Notes: a model not told the origin generated them from the letters alone. DNA of 64,000 bases from Hofstenia miamia (GCA_900660155.1 CABFPE010000146.1:507565-571564); one strand, 5' to 3'; shown: positions 11,725 through 23,816, counted from the stretch's first letter. Numbers and translations: made by a program.

Positions 11725-12056
11725 TATATCAATAGAATAGAATTTATTATTAATTTTTTTTAAGTGTAGTACATTGACATAATTATACACCTCAATAAAA
11801 GCTGCTAATACTACACTTAATGCATCAATAACAACATAAAATACACAAAACTATAAAAACATAATAACAAAAAACAGATTCAGAATTATCAGTTTACCCA
11901 GTATCTTGCTAATTAATGATATCTTTTAAAAAACGGGAATCCTTTCCATGATGTAGAACCTATTTTAGAAATATATTGTTTGAGGAGGTAGATATTAATT
12001 TGATTTTTAAATTTAATTCGCTTTATTTCAATTGGTAAGTTATTCCATAGATCAAC
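11725..12056 (-). mobile_element. LINE 3' end, 5'-truncated
   Basis: On the minus strand, just below 12,050, the sequence encodes LWNNLPIEIKRIKFK, then INIYLLKQYI and SWKGFPFFKRY. This is the WNxLP...FKxxLxxY block found at the C-terminus of Jockey/CR1-group reverse transcriptases. The 3' tail reads AATAAATTCTATTCTATTG at about 11,729-11,750, a short tandem tail of the kind LINEs carry. The body is cut at 12,056, exactly where the 366-bp repeat copy starts. Confidence 0.65.
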
Positions 12057-12422
12057 CTTTGTGGCGAATTAAACACGTCTTTAACTGAGACAAAGATGTC
12101 ACATCACGGCAAAACAGCTCCCAGCAGATGATGCTCTGTCTATTTGTCTGAATGATGATTAGCAGCAGGTAGGAAATCAATTTTAACATTTAGAGTATAA
12201 GACTGCGATTGTTGCAGAGTGTTCTAAGTTGTCATTCACTAAATTTATAATTTTTTATGATCTGAACTATTAAAAAGGTTTACATGTAGCTTGAGTATGG
12301 AAAGCCGACATCATCACCAAACAAATGTGCTTACATTTTCTTAATAACCACAAATAACTATATGAAAATACACAGCGCAATATGGAGCAAGTATGAGAAA
12401 TAAACCCTAACCCTAAAACCGA
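12057..12422. repeat. 366-bp perfect direct repeat, copy 2, abutting the gap
   Basis: Identical to 9,354-9,719 including the same stops in the transposase remnant. Its right end is the last base before the N run. Its left end is the break point of a LINE fragment. Identity between two decayed copies is unexpected for independent old insertions and points to a recent duplication or an assembly overlap. Confidence 0.9.
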
Positions 12423-13422
12423 NNNNNNNNNNNNNNNNNNNNNNNNNNNNNNNNNNNNNNNNNNNNNNNNNNNNNNNNNNNNNNNNNNNNNNNNNNNNNN
12501 NNNNNNNNNNNNNNNNNNNNNNNNNNNNNNNNNNNNNNNNNNNNNNNNNNNNNNNNNNNNNNNNNNNNNNNNNNNNNNNNNNNNNNNNNNNNNNNNNNNN
12601 NNNNNNNNNNNNNNNNNNNNNNNNNNNNNNNNNNNNNNNNNNNNNNNNNNNNNNNNNNNNNNNNNNNNNNNNNNNNNNNNNNNNNNNNNNNNNNNNNNNN
12701 NNNNNNNNNNNNNNNNNNNNNNNNNNNNNNNNNNNNNNNNNNNNNNNNNNNNNNNNNNNNNNNNNNNNNNNNNNNNNNNNNNNNNNNNNNNNNNNNNNNN
12801 NNNNNNNNNNNNNNNNNNNNNNNNNNNNNNNNNNNNNNNNNNNNNNNNNNNNNNNNNNNNNNNNNNNNNNNNNNNNNNNNNNNNNNNNNNNNNNNNNNNN
12901 NNNNNNNNNNNNNNNNNNNNNNNNNNNNNNNNNNNNNNNNNNNNNNNNNNNNNNNNNNNNNNNNNNNNNNNNNNNNNNNNNNNNNNNNNNNNNNNNNNNN
13001 NNNNNNNNNNNNNNNNNNNNNNNNNNNNNNNNNNNNNNNNNNNNNNNNNNNNNNNNNNNNNNNNNNNNNNNNNNNNNNNNNNNNNNNNNNNNNNNNNNNN
13101 NNNNNNNNNNNNNNNNNNNNNNNNNNNNNNNNNNNNNNNNNNNNNNNNNNNNNNNNNNNNNNNNNNNNNNNNNNNNNNNNNNNNNNNNNNNNNNNNNNNN
13201 NNNNNNNNNNNNNNNNNNNNNNNNNNNNNNNNNNNNNNNNNNNNNNNNNNNNNNNNNNNNNNNNNNNNNNNNNNNNNNNNNNNNNNNNNNNNNNNNNNNN
13301 NNNNNNNNNNNNNNNNNNNNNNNNNNNNNNNNNNNNNNNNNNNNNNNNNNNNNNNNNNNNNNNNNNNNNNNNNNNNNNNNNNNNNNNNNNNNNNNNNNNN
13401 NNNNNNNNNNNNNNNNNNNNNN
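12423..13422. other. assembly gap, 1,000 N
   Basis: A run of exactly 1,000 N, so probably a scaffolding placeholder of nominal size. It is bounded on the left by repeat copy 2 and on the right by an AT microsatellite. Confidence 0.99.
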
Positions 13423-13441
13423 ATATATATATATATATATA

Positions 13442-16400
13442 ATGAAAAATCCACCCGAATATTAATATCAATGTTAAAAAGTATGTCCCTTTGGGTTACA
13501 TTTGCTACCCTATTGGCATAATTGTTATATTTTACAAATTATGCAATCTCATTGTCCTTAGAACCAGAGTCAGTGAGAAAAACCCGTTGGATGGAGAGTA
13601 CGTGAGCTGAGGGACGAAAGTGTCAAACATAAAATTACGAGAAAGAAATGATAAAATACCATAAAAATTTAGTATTGAATGAACGTTTTACATCATTGTC
13701 AAATAAGTTAGCTGACCCGGCAATTTTGATGTTTCATCACCCGTTGACCAACAAGAGACAGCACTGTAAATGAATTTAGCTAAATCTGATAACTGCTTTG
13801 TAAAGAAAACAAAGCAAATGTGGAAAATCGTGTACACGCGGTGCTATTAAATTTAAGCGTTAATAATTAATTTTAATACATCAATCATTTCTAGTGTTTA
13901 AGCAATGCAATTCATTTAAACTTGAATAATTCATTTTACATTTAGTGAACACAATTCAACAATGCTTTGACGAAATTGGCAAATCAAATCCTTAATTAAA
14001 AGTCATGAATTCCCCTTTATACAACGTTTTATAAGAACATGTGAATATGAATTATTTATTTCAAAAGATGTTTCTAAGCATTTGTAAATATTGTTTGCAC
14101 AGGACCTTACTTTCCATCAATGATGAATTATTGTTTTTAAACACGATTTAACTAGGTTTAGAGGTGGTTGTCTGCCGCAATTCGTCAGTATTTAAAATTG
14201 AGTTTCTCTCTATATGGGGTTTTTCTTGTATTCTTGATTTCTATGAAGCAAATTATATAGGATTTTGTCGGCAAACTGGTTTATCGCTCAAATGCTCCAT
14301 TTGACAATAAGTACAAGACCTTTGTGCAAATAGACTGTTATCGGAAATGTCAAACTCACCCATTACGAATCTATACATTATATTTACAATACTGAGTCTA
14401 TCAGTGTTGTAAATATTGTTGCGATAAAGATAATACGTTATATTTACCGTGGATTATAAAAAATTGAAACTGTAGAGTATTTATATTGCCGAGTGTCCGC
14501 GCTGCTTTTAAATCTGAAATTGCCTAGAACTGGCTTAACTTGAAACATTTTTAAGTCGAAAATCATGGTAATGAAAAACATCTGCATTTCTCTTCCTTAT
14601 CGTAAATAAGTGCTTATTTAGAACCTAAAATTGAACCACATAAAGTTTGGACTAATTTATGGTTTTCGAAGTGACGCACTTTTGAATTTTTATATAGCTT
14701 AATAGGCCAAATTTGAAAGATTGCCTTCTTATTGTTGGTCATCATTTAAATTACCTGATTTGTTTAATTGATGTGGGATTTCTTAAATTCTTATTTTTTA
14801 ATTTGTTTTTATAATAGCTGTTTATTATATCACAAGAATAGACGCCTTCTTTACTTGGGAATATTGAATTCATAGGTTTTTTATAATTCAATTCATTGAA
14901 TTTTCTTAACCCTTATCAGTACATGCTCTATTATTTGGAGAAATCACTCATTAATTGATTCTTACTGTGGTGCTGGAGGACATTGCTGGCCATGAAAACA
15001 TAGACCTTATTGCTTGAATACTATTTTACACCAATTTCGCTGAATATGTTGTTTATGGTTTTAGATTTGAATCACCAATTGTCTCTACTTTATGACTTAA
15101 TGAAAATAAAAGTATCCATCTTATCAAATGAGGCCAGGCCAGTGACTCCTTGTTTTGATTCACTTGACTCTAACAAACAATAGGGGTTTAGCTTTAACCT
15201 TAACTGCCATTGTGATTTATAAATAACAAACTGTTTTTCCAAATTTTCAAGCAATTTTCTTAAAAGCCTATTATAAAATTTGTACTAAAATGGGGCTGAA
15301 CTACTTGGTAAGATTCAGAATTTATCTCTGAATATACCTATTTTGCCTAATGTTCAGGTAATTAGGAGGTCGAAAGCACATATGAGCAACGAGCAACTAA
15401 ATCAATTAAGTCGTGTCGTCCGCAACGCCAGATAGACAGAGCAGATCACTGTTTGTGAACGACACTACACTTCTATTGCTTTCTGATTTTGAATAGCTTT
15501 GTGAGAAGTGTTGAATTTTTTTCAAGAAACCATAAAAAATTCAAAAATATTAGAGCCGCTTAAGGTTAAAGCTAGTAATGCTTTTTACTTAGGCTATCGT
15601 GTGGATCCGCATTTATTGCGGCTAATTTATTTTGTGTAAATGTATTCTTTCTTGTGGCTGCACACTTGTTTTACTAAATGTACATGTAAATGTATTCATC
15701 AATATTAGTTTCATATAGATTTGAAGGTTGTTACAACATTCATTAACAGGGATTGAGCTTGAAATGGCAATTTATTTTCCATCTCTGACTGAAAAAGTTT
15801 TAAATTCAATTTGTAAGTTTTATATGTATGGCACTTTAAAATCTTGTTACTGTCTGGAAATTGCCTCAATTTCGGCCTGCAATTGCGTTAGACTGCCTTG
15901 AATTTGATCAGTTGAACTGCGCGTACACCCTGTATTATACACGTATGCTAGGCACTTACGTTTAAGATGTACACAAAATATCACATTTGTATATGCCATC
16001 ACCCGACTATGGGACATTCGTGAGGGTATTTTTGAGTTTTCCTAAAATTAATGTTATTACATGCAGGATGAGGTTTTGTATATTGCTTACATAACTTATT
16101 TTCAGATGACACTTAATAAATCATGCTAGAATTTGGATCACTATGTTTTGATAATTTCGAAGTCCAAGCTATTTATTAAAGATGTTTCTTGAAAAAATTT
16201 AGATTGGACTCGATCGTCTTCGGAATGTCCTACTGAAAAATTATCAAGAAATAATGTACCCAAGCAAATTTGATTAAATTAATGATTTTTCTATTTTAGT
16301 ACGTAAACAGGAGTCACGAAATATTATTCTTTCATGCTAACGATCATTTGAAAAAATTGCACTTTCAGGTGTCATAACTTTTCAAAAAAATACAAAAACT

Positions 16401-16676
16401 TTCACATTTCATCAACAATTCATTATTAGATTAAATTTTCAGAATAAACGTCACGTTTAATTAACAAGTGGTGAAATTTTTACTGGGACGGGATTATTTT
16501 GATTTCGAGATCACCACGGGCTAATTAATTTGTCTTAAAATTATGATCTATAGTCATCACCATCGATTTTTGGGGGCAATCAAAGCGGGCCATTAATTAC
16601 TAAATACATCAGGGAATAATTATTTACACAGTGATTTGTCGTATTGTTAGTCCGTTACCTGCGCAGCCAATGTTCT
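13442..16676. other. unassigned, gene-poor stretch
   Basis: I looked for upstream exons of the methyltransferase at 18.5 kb (motifs such as a glycine-rich SAM loop or FDTF) and did not find any. No transposase or RT motif is evident. An inverted TACAGGGTGT-like word at about 15,927-15,936 resembles an IS630/Tc1 end, but has no partner. Confidence 0.5.
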
Positions 16677-16680
16677 TTAA

Positions 16681-17988
16681 CAATAGAATGCCCAAACCGG
16701 TCTTTTTGACCGGAAACAAATGTTTTTGTCATGTAAAATTTTTCAGTTGAACTTTTTGATTTGAAACCTTCATACAATTATTATATTATGATGCAAAATT
16801 ATGTTTAGTGATCATTAAAAATTTTCTTTGAATTTTAACTGTATTTTCACGTGAATACCTACAATACCAATTCCGGTCATTTTGACCAGTAAGTGTTGTA
16901 GGTATTCAAAACACTTAACAGACCAACTTTATTGTAGGAATTAGAATGGACCTAACTCAATAACATCTTTTTGGTAATGTACAGCGATTCTCAGTATTGA
17001 ATGTTCTTTAGTATTTTGCCAATCTTGATCCAGAGAAATCATAAGAGGATGACGATTCCATAGATTCTGATGGCATTATATTTGAACATCTTATTGAAAA
17101 TGATGATTTAGTCATCTTAAAATTGTAGTTCAATATATGAACCCATATTAGATCTTATTGTTAAATATGACACTATTGTGGGAATAAAAACATGGAAATA
17201 CAGTATGAAGTAATGTAAAATCTGGTCAACATGATATCATTACGATCTCACGAGAAATTTAACTATCAAGAAAGGAAAATTATCAAATCTGATTATTGCA
17301 TGAAGAATCATCTTTACTGATTTTATGGAAAGAAAAAATCAAAATAATACCATTGTTAAATCCAGGCTTTCAAAACCAATGACAGGCTCATCAATATGTG
17401 AAATTTGTAAACTTATTGGCTTTGTTTAGCTTAGAGCTATTCTTGGACTGATGCTTGCGCCAGTTCACACCTTTTGATAAAAAGAATTTGGTATCGCTCT
17501 CATAAAATATGCTATTTCGAGAAATCAATTTTGGTGTAATAGTAATAACCTTCCTTTGATTTGATTGTACTTCACCAAAATCATCTCGGTTACAATCTGT
17601 TAAGTTCCATGCAGCTCGAGAGAAATTTCAAGATTTTACAACAAATTGCATCATATTGCGCATATAACTCATGAACTAAAAAATCTCGCTGTTCTTGCAT
17701 ATAGTATATTTATTCTAACATAGCTACATTTTGTTTAAAAGCATGGATTTACAAAGATGTAAACCAAAATATTGTCTAAATCAAATTCCCTATCTCGACT
17801 CACATGATTCAAATGAATGTAATTGTCCGAATTTGCAGCTCCCATGATTGTCAAAATTGGATAAATTTGGATTCTGTAGGCCATTTTGCAATAAATATGT
17901 GTGAAGGAATCACAAGCTAACTTTGCTTTTATATTTTTAATAGATTATTTTAGCACCGGGCATTTTGACCGGTGTTGGGTATTCTTGG
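16681..17988 (+). pseudogene. piggyBac-type transposon relic with terminal repeats
   Basis: TTAA at 16,677-16,680 is followed by a left end that contains GAATGCCCAAACCGGTC. The right end at about 17,955-17,985 carries the complement in the form GACCGGTGTTGGGTATTC, followed by TAAA, a one-base variant of TTAA. Inside, plus-strand translation shows an acidic stretch (DDDSIDSDG) typical of piggyBac N-termini. It then shows LRAILGLMLAPVHTF, KEFGIALIKYAISRN and VPCSSREISRFYN, matching the conserved LRGIxG, SRNRF and KxxxREVFDxF blocks of the family. There are many stops, and the catalytic DDD region is largely missing, so the copy looks internally deleted and dead. Confidence 0.75.
16853..16909. 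repeat. internal palindrome with CCGGTCATTTTGACC core
   Basis: Arms reading GAATACCTACAATAC and its near complement GTGTTGTAGGTATTC flank a core CCGGTCATTTTGACC. The same core motif occurs at both ends of the piggyBac relic (16,696-16,714 and 17,956-17,973). This is a third, subterminal copy, perhaps a transposase binding site. Confidence 0.7.
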
Positions 17989-18522
17989 TAAAAATATTTG
18001 CGGTAGTTTTAGTGTTAACTAAAATAGCTTACCACAACAATAATGCTTTATAGTGTGCTATTATCCCTGCATACTTAAAGGGTCATAAGACTTAAAAATG
18101 TAGTTTATGTCAAAAACCAAATTTAGTACTTTTATCTAACATCACTGAAAAGTTTAACTTTGCAATTAAAAAGTCATAGCATACTTAAGGTTGGTTTCCA
18201 CATGAGAGCAACTTGGGTACCGGATCGCTCAAACTAGTCAACTTGCACGAATCGTGTGAAAAATACTCCCAAATTTGCGGACTTCCACTTACTCCACTAC
18301 ATTAAATTTTAAAAATTAAGCTCTCAGCCCTAATGGAGCAATTTTGTTAAAGAAGTGTCTACTTGTGTTAAGTTTCTCTCAAATTTACGAATACAACCAT
18401 CTGTCTGAGACTAAAATAAATAATAAATTAGATGTTAATTGTATGATTCAACCAAATTCTATGGCTATTTGTAACTAGTAATTCTTACTAATTAAAGTAT
18501 CGACTTTGAAGTTGTATTTTAG
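17989..18522 (+). other. presumed intron upstream of the methyltransferase exon
   Basis: No coding signal. It ends in a usable 3' splice site, with the AG at 18,521-18,522 behind TTGTATTTT. Confidence 0.5.
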
Positions 18523-18800
18523 GAGATATTTGTGTAGAAGCGGAAAAATACTGCAAATCAAATCCTGGTTTTCGTATTAGTCTTCTTCATCTGGACCTTG
18601 ATGTCTATCAACCAACGTTAGCAGCATTAAAGGCATTTTGGCCGCGCATTTCTCGTGGTGGTATTGTTATTTTCGATGAGTACGCCCTCAGCAGTTGGAC
18701 AGAATCGGGCGCAGTAGACGAGTATTTCAAAAATGAGGAAGTAGTTTTAGAAACAATTCCATGGGTGAGAACACCAACTGCCTACCTTATTAAGAAATAA
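18523..18800 (+). CDS. 3' terminal exon of a TylF/macrocin-type O-methyltransferase
   Basis: The last exon of a class I SAM-dependent O-methyltransferase of the TylF family. Family members methylate sugar hydroxyls in bacterial macrolides and related substrates; the animal substrate is unknown. The exon opens after an AG at 18,521-18,522 with the split codon completed by GA (phase 1), then encodes 91 residues and TAA. In order it shows DICVEAEKYCKSNPGFRI, the metal-binding strand LLHLDLDVYQPT, the helix KAFWPRISRGG, the IVIFDEY motif with its conserved acidic residues, and the C-terminal AVDEYFK...ETIPWVRT. In-frame stops upstream of the AG support an exon rather than a longer frame. The SAM-binding N-terminal half must lie in upstream exons that I could not find; they may lie in or beyond the N gap. 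Codons are uninterrupted and CpG-containing, so it looks functional. Confidence 0.8.
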
Positions 18801-19867
18801 TTATTTTAATGCAATTTATTTATTTACAATGGCAAGAGAGAATTGACAGTTATTACATTTTGTAATGGGATGTATTCTCAGAGATAAATTATATTAGTAC
18901 AAACTTAAATGTAATTCAAAGAATTCTACTAATTGTTCTAAAGCATGTCCATATGTAACTCGATTGTTGTGGAAACAGTTAAAACCGAGTTGTTATAATT
19001 CTTGGAATTCTGTACATTTGCATTAACATTTTGATTTATTATAAGTGTTTTAGGCTAAATGGCTAAATAGAAAACAATTGAAAAGTAATCCAATACTGCA
19101 TCATTTTGGTGCAGTACATTAGGATAAATAAACTCCACAACATACTCAAAATGCTATAGCTAGTGCAAAGGAACCGCACAAGATACAAAAACACAACATA
19201 GCAAAAAATGAGTTATGAATTTACAATTTACTGAATGTATTTTTATTTATTATATATTATAATGTCTGAAACCTTTATAGAGTGCCATGGCTTTCTTGAA
19301 ATACGGCCAAGCCATCTGCAGCAAGCAATTAATATAGAAGGCGAATGAAAAATCGCTACATTATCAAATTGTATCTTTTTCTATAGTAGAAAAAACCTTA
19401 ACCGGATAGATTGTATAGTTTCTTCCTTTAATTGTTAATATAATTAATTATTTATTTGTTATTTAAATATTTTTAAATAAGAATAAGAAAAATTTAGTTC
19501 TTCAAACTTTTAAACGAACGTATAAATGATAATCTTGACATGTCGCCCTTATTTTTTCTAAAACTTGAATAGCGGCTGTGATTTTGCAAAACAAATTATC
19601 AAGATACAGTTTTTTATGAAGAGCAATTGCTAGAGATTTTGATACTTGAAAGCCCTGTAGGTCTAAAACAAGAGTATCTATATTTGAGATGAGTAGAATA
19701 AAATTAATTTTTACAGAATCCAATAAATTGGGAGAGGTTACTTCAGTGCACATTTATTATGTTCATCGGTATAACGTTGATATCTTTTACCAGGCAATTC
19801 AATTGAGACATACAGGGTGTTTCTTATAATGTATCCAGTAATATAACATCCTATAATTTCGTCGTAG
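18801..19867. other. 3' flank of methyltransferase exon, otherwise unassigned
   Basis: Contains a possible poly(A) signal AATAAA at about 19,123-19,130. There is a word TACAGGGTGTTTCTTA at 19,811-19,826, similar to Tc1/IS630 ends. No further gene is supported. Confidence 0.45.
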
Positions 19868-20111
19868 GCGGATGTGTAGATTAAGGATTTGGAAAAATTT
19901 GGACGTTTGCGAAAGTTTGGTTTGGGAATTTCGGAACTTGAAAACTTAAAACTGTTTAAAAATATATCGATTAAGAGTAATATTTCGATTAACGTTCACA
20001 AACTTTTCCAAATTTTTAATCAATATCAAACCAGTTTAATCATTATGAAAAAAATTTAATTTTTCAAGTTCGAAAATTACCAAACCAAACTTTCCCAATC
20101 TACACATCCGC
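19868..20111. repeat. MITE-like hairpin with long imperfect inverted arms
   Basis: The left arm begins GCGGATGTGTAGATT and, after an extra 28 bases, continues GAAAGTTTGGTTTGGG...CGGAACTTGAAAA. The right arm at about 20,056-20,111 is the complement, ending ATCTACACATCCGC. The extra 28 bases of the left arm themselves have an inverted partner near 19,995-20,022 (AACTTTTCCAAATTTTTAATC). The whole 244 bases can therefore fold into a long hairpin. No target duplication is clear. Confidence 0.75.
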
Positions 20112-21207
20112 TTTTTTATCATTTGATCAATCCTTTAAAGATTCAAATGAAATTTCTTCTCTTATAGGTAAAGCATGTAATGTGGATATCATTTCCTCAA
20201 CATTCCGATTATCTAGCATCGTAATCAATTTGAGAATCTTTTCTCTTAATAAACGACCCCCACACTTTTGCCTGTAATTAATCCAACAAATCATTTTATA
20301 GTTTGTTTATTAAACAGTTATCTTTGTCCCAATCACCACAATTAACGTAATCAAACAGGGCTGAAAGTCCTGATTTTTTTACTGATAGTACAATTATGTT
20401 TATAACCAAGCCAAGTTGGATAACTAAGTTTACTTCGTTTGTATGCTAATAAAACTTTATTAGATTTGAAATGAATGCAAACTGATCCAAAAACTTGGAG
20501 CACGCAACCTGCAGTTGAAAAATTATCAAAAACAGCATATTCATCTTGCTTAAGAAAGCGCTAACCAGTAGAACAAAGATCATCGTTAATGTCCGAATGT
20601 TTGTCTTGATGATGAAATTGTGTCAGTTCATATTCAAGCACACCCCTGAGTTTATGCGGATATATGACTAATATCTTTAGAAACAGATTTATTAAAATAA
20701 AAATAAGAGGTGTAGGTGAAAGTGCATAAAGCAATCGCTGTCTTTTGGACTTTGCTAAGTGCTTTTCACAGACAGCTGAATTGCAGGTAATTGCATAGTT
20801 TTTTTTGATAGACATTGTGGTAAAGAGGTACGCAACATTTCTTATCCATTGCCAATGCATAATAAATCAAGCATGTTGTAATGAGATCACAGCAGGAGTT
20901 CCATCGAGTATATCTCGTTTCTTACTTTCCGCTATAATATCGCCCCCTATTTAAATGTGATGCTGCAGAAGGCCTGGCCGTATCTTAAGTAAGCCATGAG
21001 AGGGCCAATTTCAAATGTAAAATTTTAGAAGGCTGGCATTGACCTTACACTCTTATACTTCATATAAGTGTTTTGATCATATATTTAGCTAGTCCAAATC
21101 TATTCCTCAGTAAATAGTTAATAGCACCTTTTACTTTATAAACTTGTTACAAGTTGTTAATAGTTTTATATGAGAACTCACTCAATAAGTATACTATAGT
21201 ATTCTGC
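20112..21207. other. unassigned; worn coding-like fragment on the minus strand
   Basis: The minus strand between 20,870 and 20,130 gives several protein-like runs (for example LRGVLEYELTQFHHQDKHSD and LSYPTWLGYKHN) separated by stops. I cannot assign a family. The stretch 20,900-21,207 shows nothing. Confidence 0.35.
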
Positions 21208-22200
21208 TAAATTACGGATTCAGCGGCGATTCTCCAAACTTATTGCCAGTTTTTTAAATGATAGAGTACAACGCGTAAAAATCCACAACACCTACTTCAA
21301 CTATACAAAAACATTTAAAGGTGTTCCCCAAGGAACGGTGCTTGGTCCATTACTCTTCAACATCTATGTAAACGACATTAGAGTGTATCAGCGACACGTG
21401 TAATCTAATTCAATACGCGGATGATATATCTATCATAAATAGAAATAGCAACCCAATCGAAGCAACAAAGCATCTTGAAAACAATATACAAAAATTACGC
21501 AAGTACTTTATGGAAAACAAACTGACGTTAAATGAGGAGAAAACACAGTTCATAATCTTTCGTCCACGCAAGGTGGATGTGGTTGCAAAACAAATATCAC
21601 TACATGTTTCAGGTCATCAACCAATTCCACAAACAAAAGTAGTTCAATATCTGGGCGTCAAACTTGACAGCGGTTTATCATATGATAACTTCATAAAATC
21701 CAAAATACGGAAAATGGATATTGGGATAGTACATGTATATCTAAAACAATTAAAGAAGGTTAGTAGCAGTAAAGCGCTAATAGAAACTATTGTATTGAGT
21801 CAATACAGATATGCTTGTATATTGTTAACCAACATAAGGTCAGATCAGCAAGCCAGATTAAATAGAGTATTTAACAGGTGTATTCGTACTATGTTTAACA
21901 TCAACAAATTCAAGACAGGTGAAACGATACACACTTTATCAATCCTGTCACCAATCTTCATTACAAAGTTCAGCAGTTTAATTTACACATACAAATCGAT
22001 TAATAACCACCAAGGCAGTAATTTTTTAAAAATATACCTAAAACTAAATACTAGATCAAAGAAACTGATAAACAATACTCAAAATCAAAATATTGGAATT
22101 TCTGTTTTTCTTCAACAGTCTGCCAACTCTGGAACAAATTGCCGATCAATATTCGGAAAGCACCAAACATAAATCGATTTAAAAAACTGCTGAAGGAAAA
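21208..22200 (+). pseudogene. LINE reverse-transcriptase fragment, copy A
   Basis: Jockey/CR1-group LINE reverse transcriptase, 5'-truncated. Visible motifs in order: FLNDRVQRVKI, then KTFKGVPQGTVLGPLLFNIY, then a frame change, then IQYADDIS with the catalytic Asp pair at about 21,418-21,424. A 220-codon open block at 21,510-22,172 follows, containing LTLNEEKTQFIIF and the YLGVKLD motif. A second frame change occurs before the C-terminal VCQLWNKLPINIRK block. It stops at the single N at 22,201. It is about 99% identical to copy B, shares its frame changes, and differs by a 2-base indel near 21,545. Confidence 0.85.
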
Positions 22201-22201
22201 N

Positions 22202-23560
22202 ACAGATGTCTTTTATAGAAAGCACACGTCATCATCTAAATAAAGGCATTAGCAGCAGTGCGGCATTCCTTGACCTTAGCAAGGCATTTGACAGTCCACA
22301 CTACACGATATTAGATAAAAAAACTGGATAATTACGGATTCAGCAACGATTCTCGCAAACTTATTGTCAGTTTTTTACATGATAGAGTATAACGCGTAAA
22401 AATCCACAACACCTACTTCAACTATACAAAAACATTTAAAGGTGTTCCCCAAGGAACGGTGCTTGGTCCATTACTCTTCAACATCTATGTAAACGACATT
22501 AGAGTGTATCAGCGACACGTGTAATCTAATTCAATACGCGGATGATATATCTATCATAAATAGAAATAGCAACCCAATCGAAGCAACAAAGCATCTTGAA
22601 AACAATATACAAAAATTACGCAAGTACTTTATGGAAAACAAACTGACGTTAAATGAGGAGAAAACAGTTCATAATCTTTCGTCCACGCAAGGTGGATGTG
22701 GTTGCAAAACAAATATCACTACATGTTTCAGGTCATCAACCAATTCCACAAACAAAAGTAGTTCAATATCTGGGCGTCAAACTTGACAGCGGTTTATCAT
22801 ATGATAACTTCATAAAATCCAAAATACGGAAAATGGATATTGGGATAGTACATGTATATCTAAAACAATTAAAGAAGGTTAGTAGCAGTAAAGCGCTAAT
22901 AGAAACTATTGTATTGAGTCAATACAGATATGCTTGTATATTGTTAACCAACATAAGCTCAGATCAGCAAGCCAGATTAAATAGAGTATTTAACAGGTGT
23001 ATTCGTACTATGTTTAACATCAACAAATTCAAGACAGGTGAAACGATACACACTTTATCAATCCTGTCACCAATCTTCATTACAAAGTTCAGCAGTTTAA
23101 TTTACACATACAAATCGATTAATAACCACCAAGGCAGTAATTTTTTAAAAATATACCTAAAACTAAATACTAGATCAAAGAAACTGATAAACAATACTCA
23201 AAATCAAAATATTGGAATTTCTGTTTTTCTTCAACAGTCTGCCAACTCTGGAACAAATTGCCGATCAATATTCGGAAAGCACGAAACGTAAATCGATTTA
23301 AAAAACTGCTGAAGGAAAACCTACTCGCAAACCAATATGAATATGGGTATAACACTAAATCAAATGTTTGGAGAAATTACTAGCTGCAAATTATTTTTAA
23401 TCTATGTCTTTATTTTATTTTGTCTTTTAATTGTTTTTATTTACTGTTCTGTGTAGCTTTTATTTTTTCTTACTTATCTATGTTGTATATATTGTTTAAT
23501 TTTGTAAATACTGTATATAAGTTTCTTATTGTAAGGTTTGCAATTTTGTAAATATGTACA
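22202..23560 (+). pseudogene. LINE reverse-transcriptase fragment, copy B
   Basis: The same element as copy A, but it extends 126 bases further 5' and through the 3' end. The 5' part adds the RT motif A region AAFLDLSKAFDSPHYTILD at about 22,255-22,318. Then come GVPQGTVLGPLLFN, the YADD box, the open block 22,653-23,291, and the C-terminal WNKLPINIRKARNVNRFKK region at about 23,240-23,310. The non-coding 3' region runs to roughly 23,560. The copy lacks the endonuclease domain and is not functional. Confidence 0.85.
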
Positions 23561-23816
23561 AACTAGACAATGTAGAGGAAAAGTTAAATGTAGCTATTAA
23601 AGGAAAATTTGCAATATTCTAGTCTGAAACAATCTAGCTTTGGAAGTAAAACTTGGAATATCATCAAGTAAAAGCACAAAATGCATGAATTGAGAAAATG
23701 ACGCATAAATCTAACAAAACTTAAATCTTTGTCAATAGGCATCACTGTGAGGAGACTGCAAATCACCAATTTTGTGTTTGGTAATGGTTCATTATATAAT
23801 TGACAGCGGAATATTT

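Noticed and set aside
12270-13471. Long minus-strand open frames across the N run
   Set aside because: They are artefacts of reading N codons as open; the real bases on either side encode nothing consistent.
15927-19826. TACAGGGTGT words at about 15,927 (inverted) and 19,811 as ends of one transposon
   Set aside because: Their relative orientation is wrong for terminal inverted repeats and they span the piggyBac relic and a host exon.
20561-20860. 99-codon minus-strand frame with protein-like wording
   Set aside because: No motif that I can name, stops on both sides, no splice context; kept only as unassigned debris.
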